Assembly: GCF_042477335.2 (NCBI RefSeq) | Contig: NC_091250.1 | Location: 129,615,384-129,679,383, forward strand | Direction: 5' to 3' | Length of the DNA: 64,000 bases | From: Ovis canadensis | Lineage: Eukaryota > Chordata > Mammalia > Artiodactyla > Bovidae | Shown here: one piece after another, positions 34,551 to 47,279 of the stretch | Position numbering within the stretch: the stretch's first letter is position 1 | How the letters are laid out: every line of letters begins with the position of its first letter | The notes under the pieces: model-generated | Databases searched by the model: none | Told to the model about the DNA's origin: nothing | The model's input: the letters and a program-made list of their open reading frames with translations, nothing else | Program-made: the position numbers and the translations under genes

Positions 34551-35740
34551 TGTCTTCCCCTGCCCACTGGAGCCAGCCCTCTCTCTCCTCTCCTATCACA
34601 GGCGGGAGCTTCACACACGCTCACACTCCTGCTTCACCTGCAAGAATCAAAGCCAGGAAGTTCTCCCAAAGACAGAAGGAAATAATCTCCAGTGATACCA
34701 AAATGCCTGCAGCCTTGCTAGATCTCAGCAAGTGCACCAGTGTTAACAGTGGCCCTGCTGTGTGACTAGTGACCTGAGGTGCCAGGAGCCAGCACGGTGG
34801 GGACAAGAGGACTTCACAGCCCATGGTTTCTGTGTTGGGAAAGCTGTGGAAAGGTTATTCCTGGCTGGAGCTGTAGAAACACCTCACAGATACAGCTTGA
34901 GGCCCCCTCTTCCTGTAGGGTCCCCTGCATCCTGCACTGGGAAATATCTGCACTCCCTGCAAAAAAGAAATGCAGACAGGAAATCTATCACTGAGCTGGG
35001 GCAGACATATTGAGGAGTCTGTTCGGGGTGACGCAGGCACCCAGCAGAGGGCTTCTTGTGGTGGCCCCAATGCTCTCTCAGGTTGGATTTTTTTCCCTAA
35101 ACAGAACAAGGGAAACACAGCAGCTACATGCAGGAAGGTGTTTCCAGTCTCCTCTTCCAGAGGAGTCTTGAAAAAGTTGAGGATGGTTGAGAAAAGAGAC
35201 CACTGGGCACTATCCTCTGGGAGGTGAGGCAGGCAGCTGCGATGGGTGCTAAGCCTGTTTCAGCATTATGAATTGTTGGGAAGGGTGATGTCCATGAGCA
35301 CTCATGGGGCTGGCTGAAGTCAAGGGGCCCTCTGATCTTTTGCTGCCTTGACCTGGAATGGCAAGAGGTGGGGTGGCCAAGCAGAGCCTTTGGGGGTCAT
35401 TCCAAGAAAACCCCCAAAACTCCCATCTGGGCTGTTGGTGGAGCCAAACTCCCAGGTTCAGGGGATGTCAGGATTGTAGGGGGCTCTCAGGAGATATCTA
35501 ACCAGGTCACTTCTAACAGGACACCTCACCTGGACCCTTGGAGGGGCACCTAGGGATGACACCAGATCACAGCCCACAGGCTGTCAGGATCTGTTTGCAA
35601 CAGAGGTCCTCACACAGAGTCTGGGACCAGCCAGGTGTCCCAGATCCTAGAGCTTCTTCAGATCTTAGAAAGAGACCAGTGGTACCTGTCCTGTATCACA
35701 GAGCACCCAACAGTGGATCTAGGGCAGCACCCATGATCAC
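34551..35740. other. Intergenic, no feature seen
   Basis: About 1.2 kb of unique-looking sequence after MAN2B2. No supported coding frame or repeat family. Confidence 0.5.
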
Positions 35741-35744
35741 AGGC

Positions 35745-36360
35745 TCGATGTGTCTCCCCAAAATTTGTATGCCGAAGTCCTAACCCCTAGCACCTCAGAA
35801 TGTGGTTATACTTGGAGATATGGTCTTTAAAGAGGCAATTAACATAAAAGAAGTTATCTTGTTGTTGTTGTTCAGTCGCTAAATTATGTCCAACTCTTTG
35901 CGACCCCATGGACTGCAGCACTCCAGGTCTCCCTGTCCTTCACCATCTCCCGGGGTTTTCCCAAGTTCATGTCCATCGAATCCGTGATGCTGTCCAATCA
36001 TCTCATCCTCTGCCACCCTTTCTCCTTTTGCCTTCAACCTTTCCCAGCATCAGGGTTTTGTCCAATGAGTCAGCTCTTTCAATGAGATATTAGGGTGGGT
36101 CCCAAGCCAGGCTGACTGGTGTCCTTGTGAGAAAAGAAGACTAGGACACAGATGCACAGAGAAATGACTGTGAAGACACAGTGAGAAGATGGTCGTCTAC
36201 ACATCCAGGAGAGAGGCCTCGGAAGGAAACCAACTCTGTCCACGTCTTGGTCTTGGACTTCCAGCCTCCAGAACTGTGAGAAAACAAAATCCTGTTGACT
36301 GGCCCACCCAGTCCCTGTTACTTTGTTATGTTGACCCTGGCAAAGTCACACGAACACTTG
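35745..36360 (+). repeat. Old LTR-like repeat, split by a BovB piece
   Basis: Recognisable common mammalian repeat words: aaaatttgtatgccgaagtcctaacccc, ctcagaatgtggttatacttggagatatggtctttaaagagg, and, after the BovB, agggtgggtcccaagcc ... ttggacttccagcctccagaactgtgag. The same family lies in antisense at 37497-37925 and 57641-58400. I cannot name the family with certainty (MaLR-type is a guess). Confidence 0.6.
35858..36090 (-). mobile_element. BovB 3'-end fragment (antisense)
   Basis: ttgttgttgttgttcagtcgctaaattatgtcc ... cagcatcagggttttgtccaatgagtcagc; the short 3' end of BovB, inserted in the older LTR-like repeat. Confidence 0.85.
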
Positions 36361-36835
36361 CATTTACACAGTGAGGACATGACATACACAGGAAGTAGCG
36401 TGAATAAGTGCTATGAATGCCCGCACACCCATCAGGCCATGTTTACCAGCAAAGAAGTTAAAAAGCAATGTTTCATTTTCAGAGCTTTTCTAGGTTTCAG
36501 AACTACAGCTGAGCAGGTGTGGACCACTGTAAACTCATAATCAATTTAGAATAACTGTTAAATCATAAAATGTACTTATTAACCTAAAGTCAATTCTCAG
36601 TTTCTACTTATATAAATTTTAGAGGATTTAGTTAACAAATCCCTCCAAGTATCACCAAGGAAGGGCAGACACCAGAGGGACACAGGAGCCTTGAACTTAT
36701 TCATATCCATGATAAATCTCCAGGGGAAGACCTGGGAGGAGGGTATTCTGAGCATCAGGCTCCGATGGACCCTGCGGGGAGGGACCCACTGATTGGCTTA
36801 GAAAAATGTGCTTCACACATCATTGAAAGAAAAAG

Positions 36836-37490
36836 TGAATCCGAGTGTAACCAAAAGCAAAGATCCAGCTGCCTGATGCTCAAAAGCCAATAAAGAAGCA
36901 AGGATTGTGGAAAGTAAAACTTGCTTTATTTTGGAGCCCCACAACCAGAGGGGTAGGGGGAGGACAGATGCCTGTCCAAAGGCTGACCCCCTGCCACTGA
37001 CAATCAGTGGGCAAAAGCTTTTATAGACAGAGGGAAGGGGCTACATGAAGAAACAGCACAGTCAGCTCTGACCATCATCGTCAAATTCATTCTTTAGCAT
37101 CAGCTTGATTGTTTTAAGCACAGTTAATCTTCAGTTCTTGCAGTGGTTTGTTCCCATCTCCTTGAGGCCAGTTCCTGGAATTGTGGCCGCCTATGCCATA
37201 GCTACAGTCTGGTCATGTAGTTACCTTCTTCCACCCGGTGGGGGTTTCAGTATCTACGAGAAAGCTCACAGAATATGGCTCAGAATATTAGTCCTTAAGA
37301 AGGAACTAATGGTCCCTGGCTCTGCTTAATGACAAAACTATAATTATTTAGTCTTATTGGACTATCTTCCTTTGTTTCTGCATTTTCTCACTTCTGTGAT
37401 TAAACTTGGCTAAGTGTTTCCACAGGCAAAAGGCAAACAGAGGACATATAGGGAGGGGGGCCATAGGGCCTGGCTCCATGTCAAGAACAC
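36836..37490 (-). mobile_element. Possible solo ERV LTR
   Basis: A block with an antisense poly(A)-type signal (rc ccaaaataaagcaag near 36930) and conserved-looking U3-type sequence, without retroviral genes. No clear target duplication; borders approximate. Confidence 0.4.
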
Positions 37491-37496
37491 CCTCAT

Positions 37497-37925
37497 ATTA
37501 GTTTTCTTAGGGCTACTGTAACAGAGTACTTCAAACTAGGTGGTTTTAAAAAAAGAAAAAATGTAATTTATTCTATCACAGTTCTGGAGGCCAGGAGTCT
37601 GAAATTACGGTGTCTGTGGGGCCAGATTCTCTGAGGCTCATGGGAAAGGTTGTTTCTCACCAATTCCAGCTTCTGGTGACTTCCGGCAATTCTTACATCA
37701 CTTCCCATTCTTCCCCTATTTTCACATAGCCATCTTCCCTTTGTGCACCACCACCCCCCCTTAAAGAACATAAAAGCAGTCATATGGGATTAGGGCCCTG
37801 CCCTGTGCCATCAGGACCTCATTTTAACTCGATTACATCCACAAAGATTCTATTCCCAGATAAGGTGCTGTTCACATACACAGAGCATTAGAGCTTCAGC
37901 AAATCTCTGGGGAGATACAATTCAA
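37497..37925 (-). repeat. Old LTR-like repeat (antisense)
   Basis: Antisense copy of the 35745-36360 family: gggctactgtaacagagtacttcaaactaggtgg, tcacagttctggaggccagg, ending with gataaggtgctgttcacatac. Confidence 0.6.
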
Positions 37926-38164
37926 AGAACTGCAACCCTACATGGTAAAGTTTGTGTCCCTGTGGGTGTGGAGAGATTTCCAAGCACCAAAATATTCTGG
38001 GAGAGCCTAGTGAAAATTTCCAAGACATGCCCAAGACCTGTTTTTCAGGAACAGATGGGACTAACAGATCATGGTATTTGTTTTTGAGCAAGTTGTGGCA
38101 TTGTTTGTGACAGCTGTAAATTGTGAATAACCCAAAGATCCCTTGACAGCCAGATGAGGAAAGC

Positions 38165-38357
38165 GTGCAGTTGGTCTCAAAGTGTGACCCCAAGACCAGC
38201 AATACCAGCATTGCCTGGGAAGCTGTGAGAAATACAAACCATCAGACCCTACCCCAGATCAAATAAATCCAAAACTCTAGGGTTTGGGCCCAAAAATGTG
38301 TGTTTCAACAAGTTCTACCAGTTTTTCTGATGCACACTCAAATCTGAGAACTGCTGC
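38165..38357 (-). mobile_element. MER5A-like hAT DNA transposon
   Basis: Contains ggtctcaaagtgtgacccc at one end and aaatctgagaactgctg at the other, with the middle cctaccccagatcaaataaatcc and gtgtgtttcaacaagttc. It resembles MER5A in antisense; old and decayed. Confidence 0.7.
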
Positions 38358-38375
38358 CAGAGAACACTCCCCACC

Positions 38376-38605
38376 ATGGTGGCGCTAGTGGTAAAGAACT
38401 CCTCTGTCAGTGCGGGAGACATAAGAGACTCGGAGTTGGATCCCTGGGTCAGGAAGATCCCCTGGAGGTGGGCATGGCAACGCACTCGAGTGTTCTTGTC
38501 TGAAGAATCCCATGGACAGAGGAGGCTGGTGGGCTAGAGTCCAAAGGGTCACAAGGAGTCAGACACAACTGAATCAACTTAGCACACATGCACACACGCA
38601 CATAC
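38376..38605 (+). mobile_element. Bov-tA SINE
   Basis: Divergent head (gtggcgctagtggtaaagaactcc), B-box region ggagttggatccctggg, body ggcatggcaacgcactcg, and an agtcagacacaactgaatc end, then a (CA)-rich tail. Confidence 0.88.
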
Positions 38606-38849
38606 CTACCCACATCAACACAGGTAAGTCTTATATATAAAACTGGTAAAAGAAGCAAGATACAAACAAACAATTATGATTCCACTTATATAAAGTTCAA
38701 ACATGGGGGGAAAACTATACCATATTATTTATGATTACATTTATAGCTGATAAAACAATAAAGAAAAGCCAAAAATAAATAACCAAAAGTCACAAAAGGG
38801 GTTATCTCTAATGGGGAGTGGGAGGGCTGGATGAAGAAGAGCTGTCTCA

Positions 38850-39045
38850 TGACTTCCCTGGTGGCCCGGTGGTTGAGAATCCACCTGCCAGTGCAGGGGA
38901 CAGGAGTTCAACCCTTGATCCAGGAAGATCCCGCGTGCCTCAGAGCAACTAAGCCTGTGCACCACAACTGCAGAAGCCCTCCCGCTCTAAAGTCCATGCT
39001 TGGCAACAAGATAAGCCACTGCAGTGAGAAATCTGTGCTGCAAAA
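38850..39045 (+). mobile_element. CHR-type SINE
   Basis: gacttccctggtggcccggtggttgagaatccacc ... gatccaggaagatcccgcgtgcc ... actgcagaagccc. This is the cetartiodactyl CHR family, tRNA-derived and different from Bov-tA. Confidence 0.85.
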
Positions 39046-39057
39046 AAGAGTGACCCT

Positions 39058-41240
39058 CGAGGGGGGCGGTCCTAAGATGGCAGAGGAATAGGACGGGGAG
39101 ACCACTTTCTCCCCCACAAATTCATCAAAAGATCCTTTGAACGCTGAGCAAGTTCCACAAAACAACTTCTGAACGCTGGCAGAGGACACCTGGCACCCGG
39201 AAAGGCAGCCCGTGGTCTTCAAAAGGAGATAGGAAAAGATAAAAGATAAAGAGACAAAAGAGTTAGGGACGAGACCCATCCGGGGAGGGAGTTGTTAAAG
39301 AGAAGTTTCCAAACACCAGGAAATCCTCTCACCAGCGGGTCTGTGGGGAGTTTTGGAATCTCAGAGGGCAACATAACTGGGAGGAAAAATAAATTAAAAA
39401 ACCCACAGATTATGTGCCTAACGGCAACTCCCGGTGGAGAAGTAACCCAGACACTCGCACCCGCCACCAGCAAGCGGGGGCTGAACAAGGAGGTGCGGGC
39501 TGCATTGCTTAGGGAAGGGACCGGGCCTGAATGCCCTGAGGACAATCTGAGGGAGCTAATGTGACCTAGTAATCTAAACTGTGGGATAGCCAGAGAGAGA
39601 GAAAAAAAAGAGAGAGAGAGAGAACTTTCCCACGAAAAGCTATAAACTAAGGCACTGGGGGGCCTGCTCACAGAAGAAAGGACTGAGCGAATCCCAGAGG
39701 AGAGCTAGCCAGCTGCGGACCAGCCCTTCCCCCGCTGGAGGCAGAGAGGCAGGTGGCCTACAGCCAGAGCCAGAAAGGGGCAATATCGGCCCCAGAGACA
39801 GCATCCTCTACCAAACTGTGAGCAGGCTCCCAGTTGCTAACCAAGTCTTCCTAGGATCCTGGATGGTTGACATCCACAGGGAGGGTCACAGTCAGAGATC
39901 AGCTCCCCAGAGGAGACATATGGCTCTCCTGAGACAGCGCTCCCGCTGCGCAGCCAGGAAACCGAGCGGCTGTGACTGGGAAGGTGATAAGACACACCGC
40001 CCCACCTGAGGAGAGTGCACGCGCCAAGTACCTGGTCACCTGAGCTGCTCAGACCTGGAAAGGGCATGAAACGCAGGCCCAACCGAGTCTGTGCCTTTGT
40101 GGAGTACCCGAGAACCTGAACCTGAGTGGCTTAGACCTGGGAAGTGTGCACAACCCAGGGCCCACTTTAGACAGTTCCCCTGCAAAGCAACCTGGAGCCT
40201 GAGCAGTGTAGACTGGGAAAGCACACACACCGTGAGCAGGGGCAGACCCAGTGTGGCCCAGACACTGCAAGCACTCCCCACACACGCCAGTGACATTTGT
40301 TTGCAGTGTTCCTCCCTCCCCACAGCACGACTGAACAAGTGAGCCCTAATAAGTGACCACCTTCACCCCCTTGTGTCACGGCGGAAATTAGACACTGAAG
40401 AGACTTGCAAACAGCAGAAGCCGAAATAAGCACAGAGAACCACTTTGGAAGTGACAGGCGCAACAGATTAAAACCCTGTAGTTAGCACTGACTACATTGG
40501 AAGGGGCCTATAGACCTTGAGAAGTATAAGCTGGAACAAGGACCCATCTGAAACTAAGCTGATCTAACATTGCCCCCAACAGCTCCAGAGAAATTCCTAG
40601 ATATATTTTTACTATTATCATTTTTTTTATTTTTAAGTCCTTTGTTACTTCTTTAATTTTCATTTTTATAACCTATTGTTAACTTGCAAGAAAAAAAACC
40701 TATTTTAAAAGCAAATTTCATATATATTTTTTATAATTTTTGTGATTTTTTTTTAATATTGTGTTTTTGAGAGTCTATCCTCTACTCTAGATTTTTTATC
40801 TTTGCTTTTTGGTATTTGATATCAATTTGCTACCTTTAAAAATCCAATTTTCAGTACCCATTTTTACCTAGGAGTTTGATTACTGGCTTGATTGCCCTCT
40901 CCCCCTTTTGACTCTCCTTTTTCTCCTCTAGGTCACCTCTATCTCCTCCCTCCCCCTTCTCTTCTCTACCCAACTCTGTGATCTCTTTGGCTGTTCCAGG
41001 CTGTGGAAAACACTTTGAGAACTGATCATTGGCTAACTCTGTCTCTCTCCTTTTGACCACCCCACTCTCCTCCTAATGGTCATCTCTATCTCCCTCCTCC
41101 CTCTTCTCTTCTCCATGTAACTCAGCAAACCTTTCTGGGTGTTCCAAACTGTGGAGAGTCTTTTCACCATTAACCTAGATGTTTTATAATTGGTGCTGTA
41201 TGGATGGAGAAGTCTTGAGGCTACTGTAACAATAAGACTG
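39058..41240 (+). mobile_element. L1 (bovine type) 5'UTR
   Basis: Starts ggggggcggtcctaagatggcagaggaatagg, the typical start of the bovine L1 5'UTR. It runs through a GC-rich part and then an AT- and pyrimidine-rich part to 'gactgaaaaccagag'. ORF1 and most of ORF2 are absent: a BovB follows, and then only the L1 3' end at 43684-44366. Confidence 0.85.
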
Positions 41241-43161
41241 AAAACCAGAGGTTCAGTTCAGTTCAGTTCAGTTCAGTCGCTCAGTCGTGTCCGACTCTTT
41301 GCAATCCCATGAATCACAGCACGCCAGGCCTCCCTGTCCCTCACCATCTCCTGGAGTTCACTCAGACTCACATCCATCGAGTCCGTGATGCCATCCAGCC
41401 ATCTCATCCTCGGTCGTCCCCGTCTCCTCCTGCCCCCAATCCCTCCCAGTGTCAGAGTCTTTTCCAGTGAGTCAACTCTTCGCATGAGGTGGCCAAAGTA
41501 CTGGAGCTTCAGCTTTAACATCATTTCTTCCACTGTTTCCCCATCTATTTCCCATGAAGTGATGAGACCAGATGCCATAGTCTTCGTTTTCTGAATGTTG
41601 AGCTTTAAGCCAACTTTTTCACTCTCCTCTTTCACTTTCATCAAGAGGCTTTTTAGTTCCTCTTCACTTTCTGCCATAAGAGTGATGTCATCTGCATATC
41701 TGAGGTTATTGATATTTCTCCCAGCAATCTTGATTCCAGCTTGTGCTTCTTCCAGCCCAGCGTTTCTCACATTGTACTCTGCATAAAAGTTAAAGAAGCT
41801 GGGTGACAATATACAGCCTTGACGCACTCCTTTTCCTATTTGGAACCAGTCTGTTGTTCCATGTCCAGTTCTAACTGTTGCTTCCTGACCTGCATACAGA
41901 TTTCTCAAGAGGCAGGTCAGGTGGTCTGGTATTCCCATCTCTTTCAGAATTTTCCACAGTTTATTGTGATCCACACAGTCAAAGGCTTTGGCATAGTCAA
42001 TAAAGCAGAAATAGATGATTTTCTGCAACTCTCTTGCTTTTTCCATGATCCGGTGGATGTTGGCAATTTGATCTCTGGTTCCTCTGCCTTTTCTAAAACC
42101 AGCTTGAACATCAGGAACTTCACAGTTCACATATTGCTGAAGCCTGGCTTGGAGAATTTTGAGCATTACTTTACTAGCATGTGAGATGAGTGCAATTGAG
42201 CAGTAGTTTGAGCATTCTTTGGCATTGCCTTTCTTTGGGATTGGAATGAAAACGGACCTTTTCCAGTCCTGTGGCCACTGCTGAGTTTTCCAAATGTGCT
42301 GGCATATTGAGTGCAGCACTTTCACAGCATCATCTTTCAGGATTTGAAACAGCTCAACTGGAATTCCATCACCTCCACTAGCTTTGTTCATAGTGATGCT
42401 TTCTAAGGCCCACTTGACTTCACATTCCAGAATGTCTGGCTCTAGAGAGTGATTACACCATCGTGATTATATTGGTCATGAAGATCTTTTTTGTACAGTT
42501 CTTCTGTGTATTCTTGCCACCTCTTCTTTAGGTCCATACCATTTCTGTCCTTTATCAAGCCCATCTTTGCATGAAATGCTCCCCTGGTATCTGTAATTTT
42601 CTTGAAGAGATCTCTAGTCTTTCCCATTCTGTTCTTTTCCTCCATTTCTTTGCATTGATCACTGAAGAAGGCTTTCTTATCTCTTCTTTCTATTCTTTGG
42701 AACTCTGCATTCAGATACTTATATCTTTACTTTTCTCCTTTGCTGTTCGCCTCTCTTCTTTTCACAGCTATTTGTAAGGCCTCCCCAGACAGCCAGTTTG
42801 CTTGTTTGCATTTCTTTTCCACGGGGATGGTCTTGAGCCCTGTCTCCTGTACAATGTCACGAACCTCAGTCCAAAGTCATCAGGCACCCTGTCTATCAGA
42901 TCTAGGCTCTTAAATCTATTTCTCACTTCCACTGTATAATCATAAGGGATTTGATTGAGGTCATACCTGAATGGTCTAGCGATTTTCTCTACTTTCTTCA
43001 ATTTAAGTCTGAATTTGGTAATAAGGAGTTCATGATCTGAGCCACAGTCAGCTCCTAGTCTTGTTTTTGTTGACTGTATAGAGCTTCTCCATCTTTGGCT
43101 GCAAAGAATATAATCAATCTGATTTCATTGTTGACCATCTGGTGATGTCCATGTGTAGAGT
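41241..43161 (-). mobile_element. BovB LINE, 3' segment (antisense), RT frame open
   Basis: Starts with a (ttcag)n tail at 41241. The frame 41273-42391 (minus) is open for 372 codons and shows RT motifs in order: [45 protein letters not shown] and RYADD. Then comes an abrupt join (IDGETVEE to [13 protein letters not shown]) that removes over 100 residues between palm and C-terminus without breaking frame. Upstream frames (42442-42645, 42768-43001) are broken. RTE-class non-LTR retrotransposon. Confidence 0.93.
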
Positions 43162-43170
43162 CATCACCTT

Positions 43171-43683
43171 GTAGCCATCATGAGTCCGAAATGCAGTACT
43201 TGGATGCAATCTCAAAAATGCAGAATGATCTCTGTTCCTTTCCAAGGCAAACCATTCAATATCACAGTTATCCAAGTCTATGCCCCAATCAGTAATGCTG
43301 AGGAACCTGAATTTGAATGGTTCTATGAAGACCTATAAAACCTTTTAGAGCAAACACCCAAAAAAGATGTCCTTTTCATTATAGGGGACTGGAATGCAAA
43401 AGTAGGAAGTCAAGAAACACCTGGAGTAACAGGCAAATTTGGCCTTGGAATGCGGAATGAAGCAGGGCAAAGACTAATAGAGTTTTGCCAAGAAAATGCG
43501 CTGGTCATAGCAAACACCCTCTTCCAACAACACAAGGGAAGACGCTACACATGGACATCACCAGATGGTCAACACCAAAATCAGATTGATTATATTCTTT
43601 GCAGCCAAAGATGGAGAAGCTCTATACAGTCAACAAAAACAAGACCAGGAGGTAACTGTGGCTCAGATCATGAACTCCTTATT
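43171..43683 (+). mobile_element. BovB endonuclease segment, inverted relative to 41241-43161
   Basis: Sense BovB endonuclease region: aatgcagtacttggatgc, gggactggaatgcaaaag, gattgattatattctttgc. Its last 140 bp (43542-43683) are the reverse complement of 43020-43161, so the two BovB pieces form a head-to-head inverted arrangement. Confidence 0.9.
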
Positions 43684-44366
43684 TAGAACCACCTTATGAC
43701 CCAGCAATTCTACTACTGGGCATACACACCAAGGAAACCAGAATTGAAAGAGACACGTGTACCCCAATGTTCATCTCAGCACTGTTTATAATAGCCAGGA
43801 CATGGAAGCGACCTAGATGTCCAGCAGCAGACGAATGGATAAGCTGTCGTACATATACACAATGGAGTATTACTCAGCCATTAAAAAGAATACATTTGAA
43901 CCAGTTCTAATGAGGTGGATGAAACTGGAGCCTATTATACAGAGTGAAGTAAGCCAGAAAGAAAAACACCAATACAGTATACTAATGCATAAAAATGGAA
44001 TTTAGAAAGATGGTAGTGATAACCTTGTATTCGAGACAGCAAAAGAGACACAGATGTACAGAACAGTCTTTTCAACTTTGTGGGAGAGGGAGAGGGCAGG
44101 ATGATTTGGGAGACTGGCACTGAAACATGTATAATATCATATATGAAACGAATCACCAGTCCAGGTTTGATGCATGATACAGGATGCTTGGGGCTGGTGC
44201 ACTGGGATAACCCAGAGGGATGGTACGGGGAGGGAGGTGGGAGGCAGGTTCAGGATGAGGAACACGTGTATACTCTTTGCGGATTCAGGTTGATGTATGG
44301 CAAAACCGATACAACATTGTAAAGTAATTAACCTCCAATTAAAATAAATAAATTTATATTTTTAAA
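43684..44366 (+). mobile_element. L1 (bovine type) 3' end
   Basis: End of L1 ORF2 (ccttatgacccagcaattctac, aatggagtattactcagcc) and the 3'UTR with the typical gggagggaggtgggaggcaggttcagg and ggttgatgtatggcaaaacc. It ends in an A-rich tail. Same strand as the L1 5'UTR at 39058-41240. Confidence 0.9.
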
Positions 44367-44573
44367 AAGACCCTGATGCTGGGAAAGATTGAGGGCAGGA
44401 GGAGAAGGAGATGACAGAGGATGAGATGGTTGCATGGCATCACTGACTTGATGGACATGGGTTTGGGTGAACTCTGGGAGTTGGTGATGGACAGAGGGAG
44501 GCCTGGCGTGCTGCAGTTCATGGGGTCGCAAAGAGTCAGACACGACTGAGTGACTGAGCTGAACTGGACTGAT
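44367..44573 (+). mobile_element. BovB 3'-end fragment
   Basis: gaccctgatgctgggaaagattgagggcagg ... agagtcagacacgactgagtgactgagctgaac. Short 3' end that abuts the L1 tail. Confidence 0.85.
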
Positions 44574-44624
44574 ATGCCATCCTCTTGTATACCACACTTT
44601 TCCATCCACCTTTTGAAGGCTATC

Positions 44625-45795
44625 TTCAGTTCATTCAGTTCAGTCAGTCGTGTCCAACTCTTTGCGACCCCATGAACTGCAGCACGCCAGGCCTCCCTCT
44701 GTCCATCACCAACTCCCAGAGTTCACCCAAATCCATGTCCATCAGTGATGCCATGCAACCATGTCATCCTCTGTCATCCCCTTCTCCTCCTGTATGCAAT
44801 CCCTCCCAGCATCAGAGTCTTTTCTGATAAGTCAACTCATCACATGAGGTGGCCAAATTACTGGGGTTCAGCTTTAGCAACATTCCTTCCAAAGAAATCC
44901 CAGGGCTGATCTTCAGAATGGACTGGTTGGATCTCCTTGCAGTCCAAGGGACTCTCAAGAGTCTTCTCCAACACTACAGTTCAAAAGCATCAATTCTTCG
45001 GCGCTCAGCCTTCTTCACAGTCCAACTCTCACATCCATACATGATCACTGGAAAAACCATAGCCTTGACTAGACGCACCTTTGTTGGCAAAGTAATGTCT
45101 CTGCTTTTCAATATACTATCTAGGTTGCTCATAACTTTCCTTCCAAGGAGTAAGCGTCTTTTGATTTCATGGCTGCAGTCACCATCTGCAGTGATTTTGG
45201 AGCCCAAAAAAATAAAGTCTGACACTGTTCCCACTGTTTCCCCATCTATTTCCCATGAAGTGATGGGACCAGATGCCATGATCTTCGTTTTCTGAATGTC
45301 GAGCTTTAAGCCAACTTTTGCACTGTCCTCTTTCACCTTCATCAAGAGGCTCTTAGTTCCTCTTCACTTTCTGCCATAAGGGTGATGTCATCTGCATATC
45401 TGAGGTTATTGATATTTCTCCCAGCTTGATTCCGGCTTGATTTCAGCTTGTGCTTCTTCCAGCCCAGCGTTTCTCATGATGTACTCTGCACAGAAGTTAA
45501 ATAAGCAGGGTGACAATATACAGCCTTGATGGACTCCTTTTCCTATTTGGAACCAGTCTGTTGTTCCATGTCCAGTCCTAACTGTTTGCTTCCTGACCTG
45601 TATATAGGTTTCTCAAGAGGCAGGTCAGGTGGTCAGGTATTCCCATCTCTTTCAGAATTTTCCACAGTTTATTGTGATCCACACAGTCAAAGGCTTCTGC
45701 ATAGTCAATAAAGCAGAAATAGATTTTTTTTTTCTGGAACTCTCTTGCTTTTTCAATGATACAGCGGATGTTGGCTATCTTGGTCACTTCCAACT
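44625..45795 (-). mobile_element. BovB LINE, 5'-truncated (antisense)
   Basis: Antisense BovB from its 3' tail (ttcattcagttcagtcagtcg) to the RT palm. Frames 44974-45345 and 45578-45793 show VSDFIFLGSKIT, VMYGCESWTVKKAE and FIDYAEAFDCVDH. Unlike 41241-43161 it keeps the segment between palm and C-terminus. Confidence 0.9.
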
Positions 45796-45822
45796 TTTAG
45801 CAATTATGAATAAAAGGGGCTT

Positions 45823-46225
45823 CCTGGTGGCTCAGATAGTAAAGAATCAGCCTGCAATGCAGGAGACCGGGTTTCAATCCCTGGGTCAGGAGGATCCCCT
45901 GGAGAAGGGAATGGCAACCCACTCCAGTATTCTTGCCTGGAGAAGTCCATGGACAGAGGAACCTGGCTGGCTACAGTCCAAAGCGAAAGTGAAGTCGCTC
46001 AGTCGTGTCCGACTCTTTGGACTGTTGTCTACTAGGCTCCTCTGTCCATGGGATTTTCCAGGCAATAATATTGGAGTGGGTTGCCATTTCCTTCTCCAGG
46101 AGATCTTCCCGATCCAGGGACTGAATCCGGGTCTCCTGCATTGTAGGCAGACGCTTTACCATCTGAGCCACCAGGGAGTACAGTCCAAAGGGGGGGTCAC
46201 AAAAGAGTTAGACACGACTTAGGGA
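45823..46225 (+). mobile_element. Bov-tA SINE, interrupted by a second SINE
   Basis: Head and body at 45823-45983 (ggcttcctggtggctcagatag ...). The 3' end resumes at about 46179 (gtcacaaaagagttagacacgactt). The gap holds an antisense SINE. Confidence 0.9.
45984..46178 (-). mobile_element. Bov-tA SINE (antisense) nested in another
   Basis: Complete antisense Bov-tA (gtcgctcagtcgtgtccgactc ... gctttaccatctgagccaccaggga). A perfect 12-bp target duplication, tacagtccaaag, at 45972-45983 and 46179-46190 proves insertion into the sense SINE. Confidence 0.95.
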
Positions 46226-46269
46226 GTAAACAATAACACACACACACACCACCCCACCACCCCTTCAGG

Positions 46270-47279
<1,010 letters not shown>

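Noticed and set aside
41273..42391. BovB RT frame as a functional domesticated gene
   Set aside because: It lacks the endonuclease in frame, has lost a large part before the C-terminus, and sits in a rearranged element. No promoter or splice evidence.
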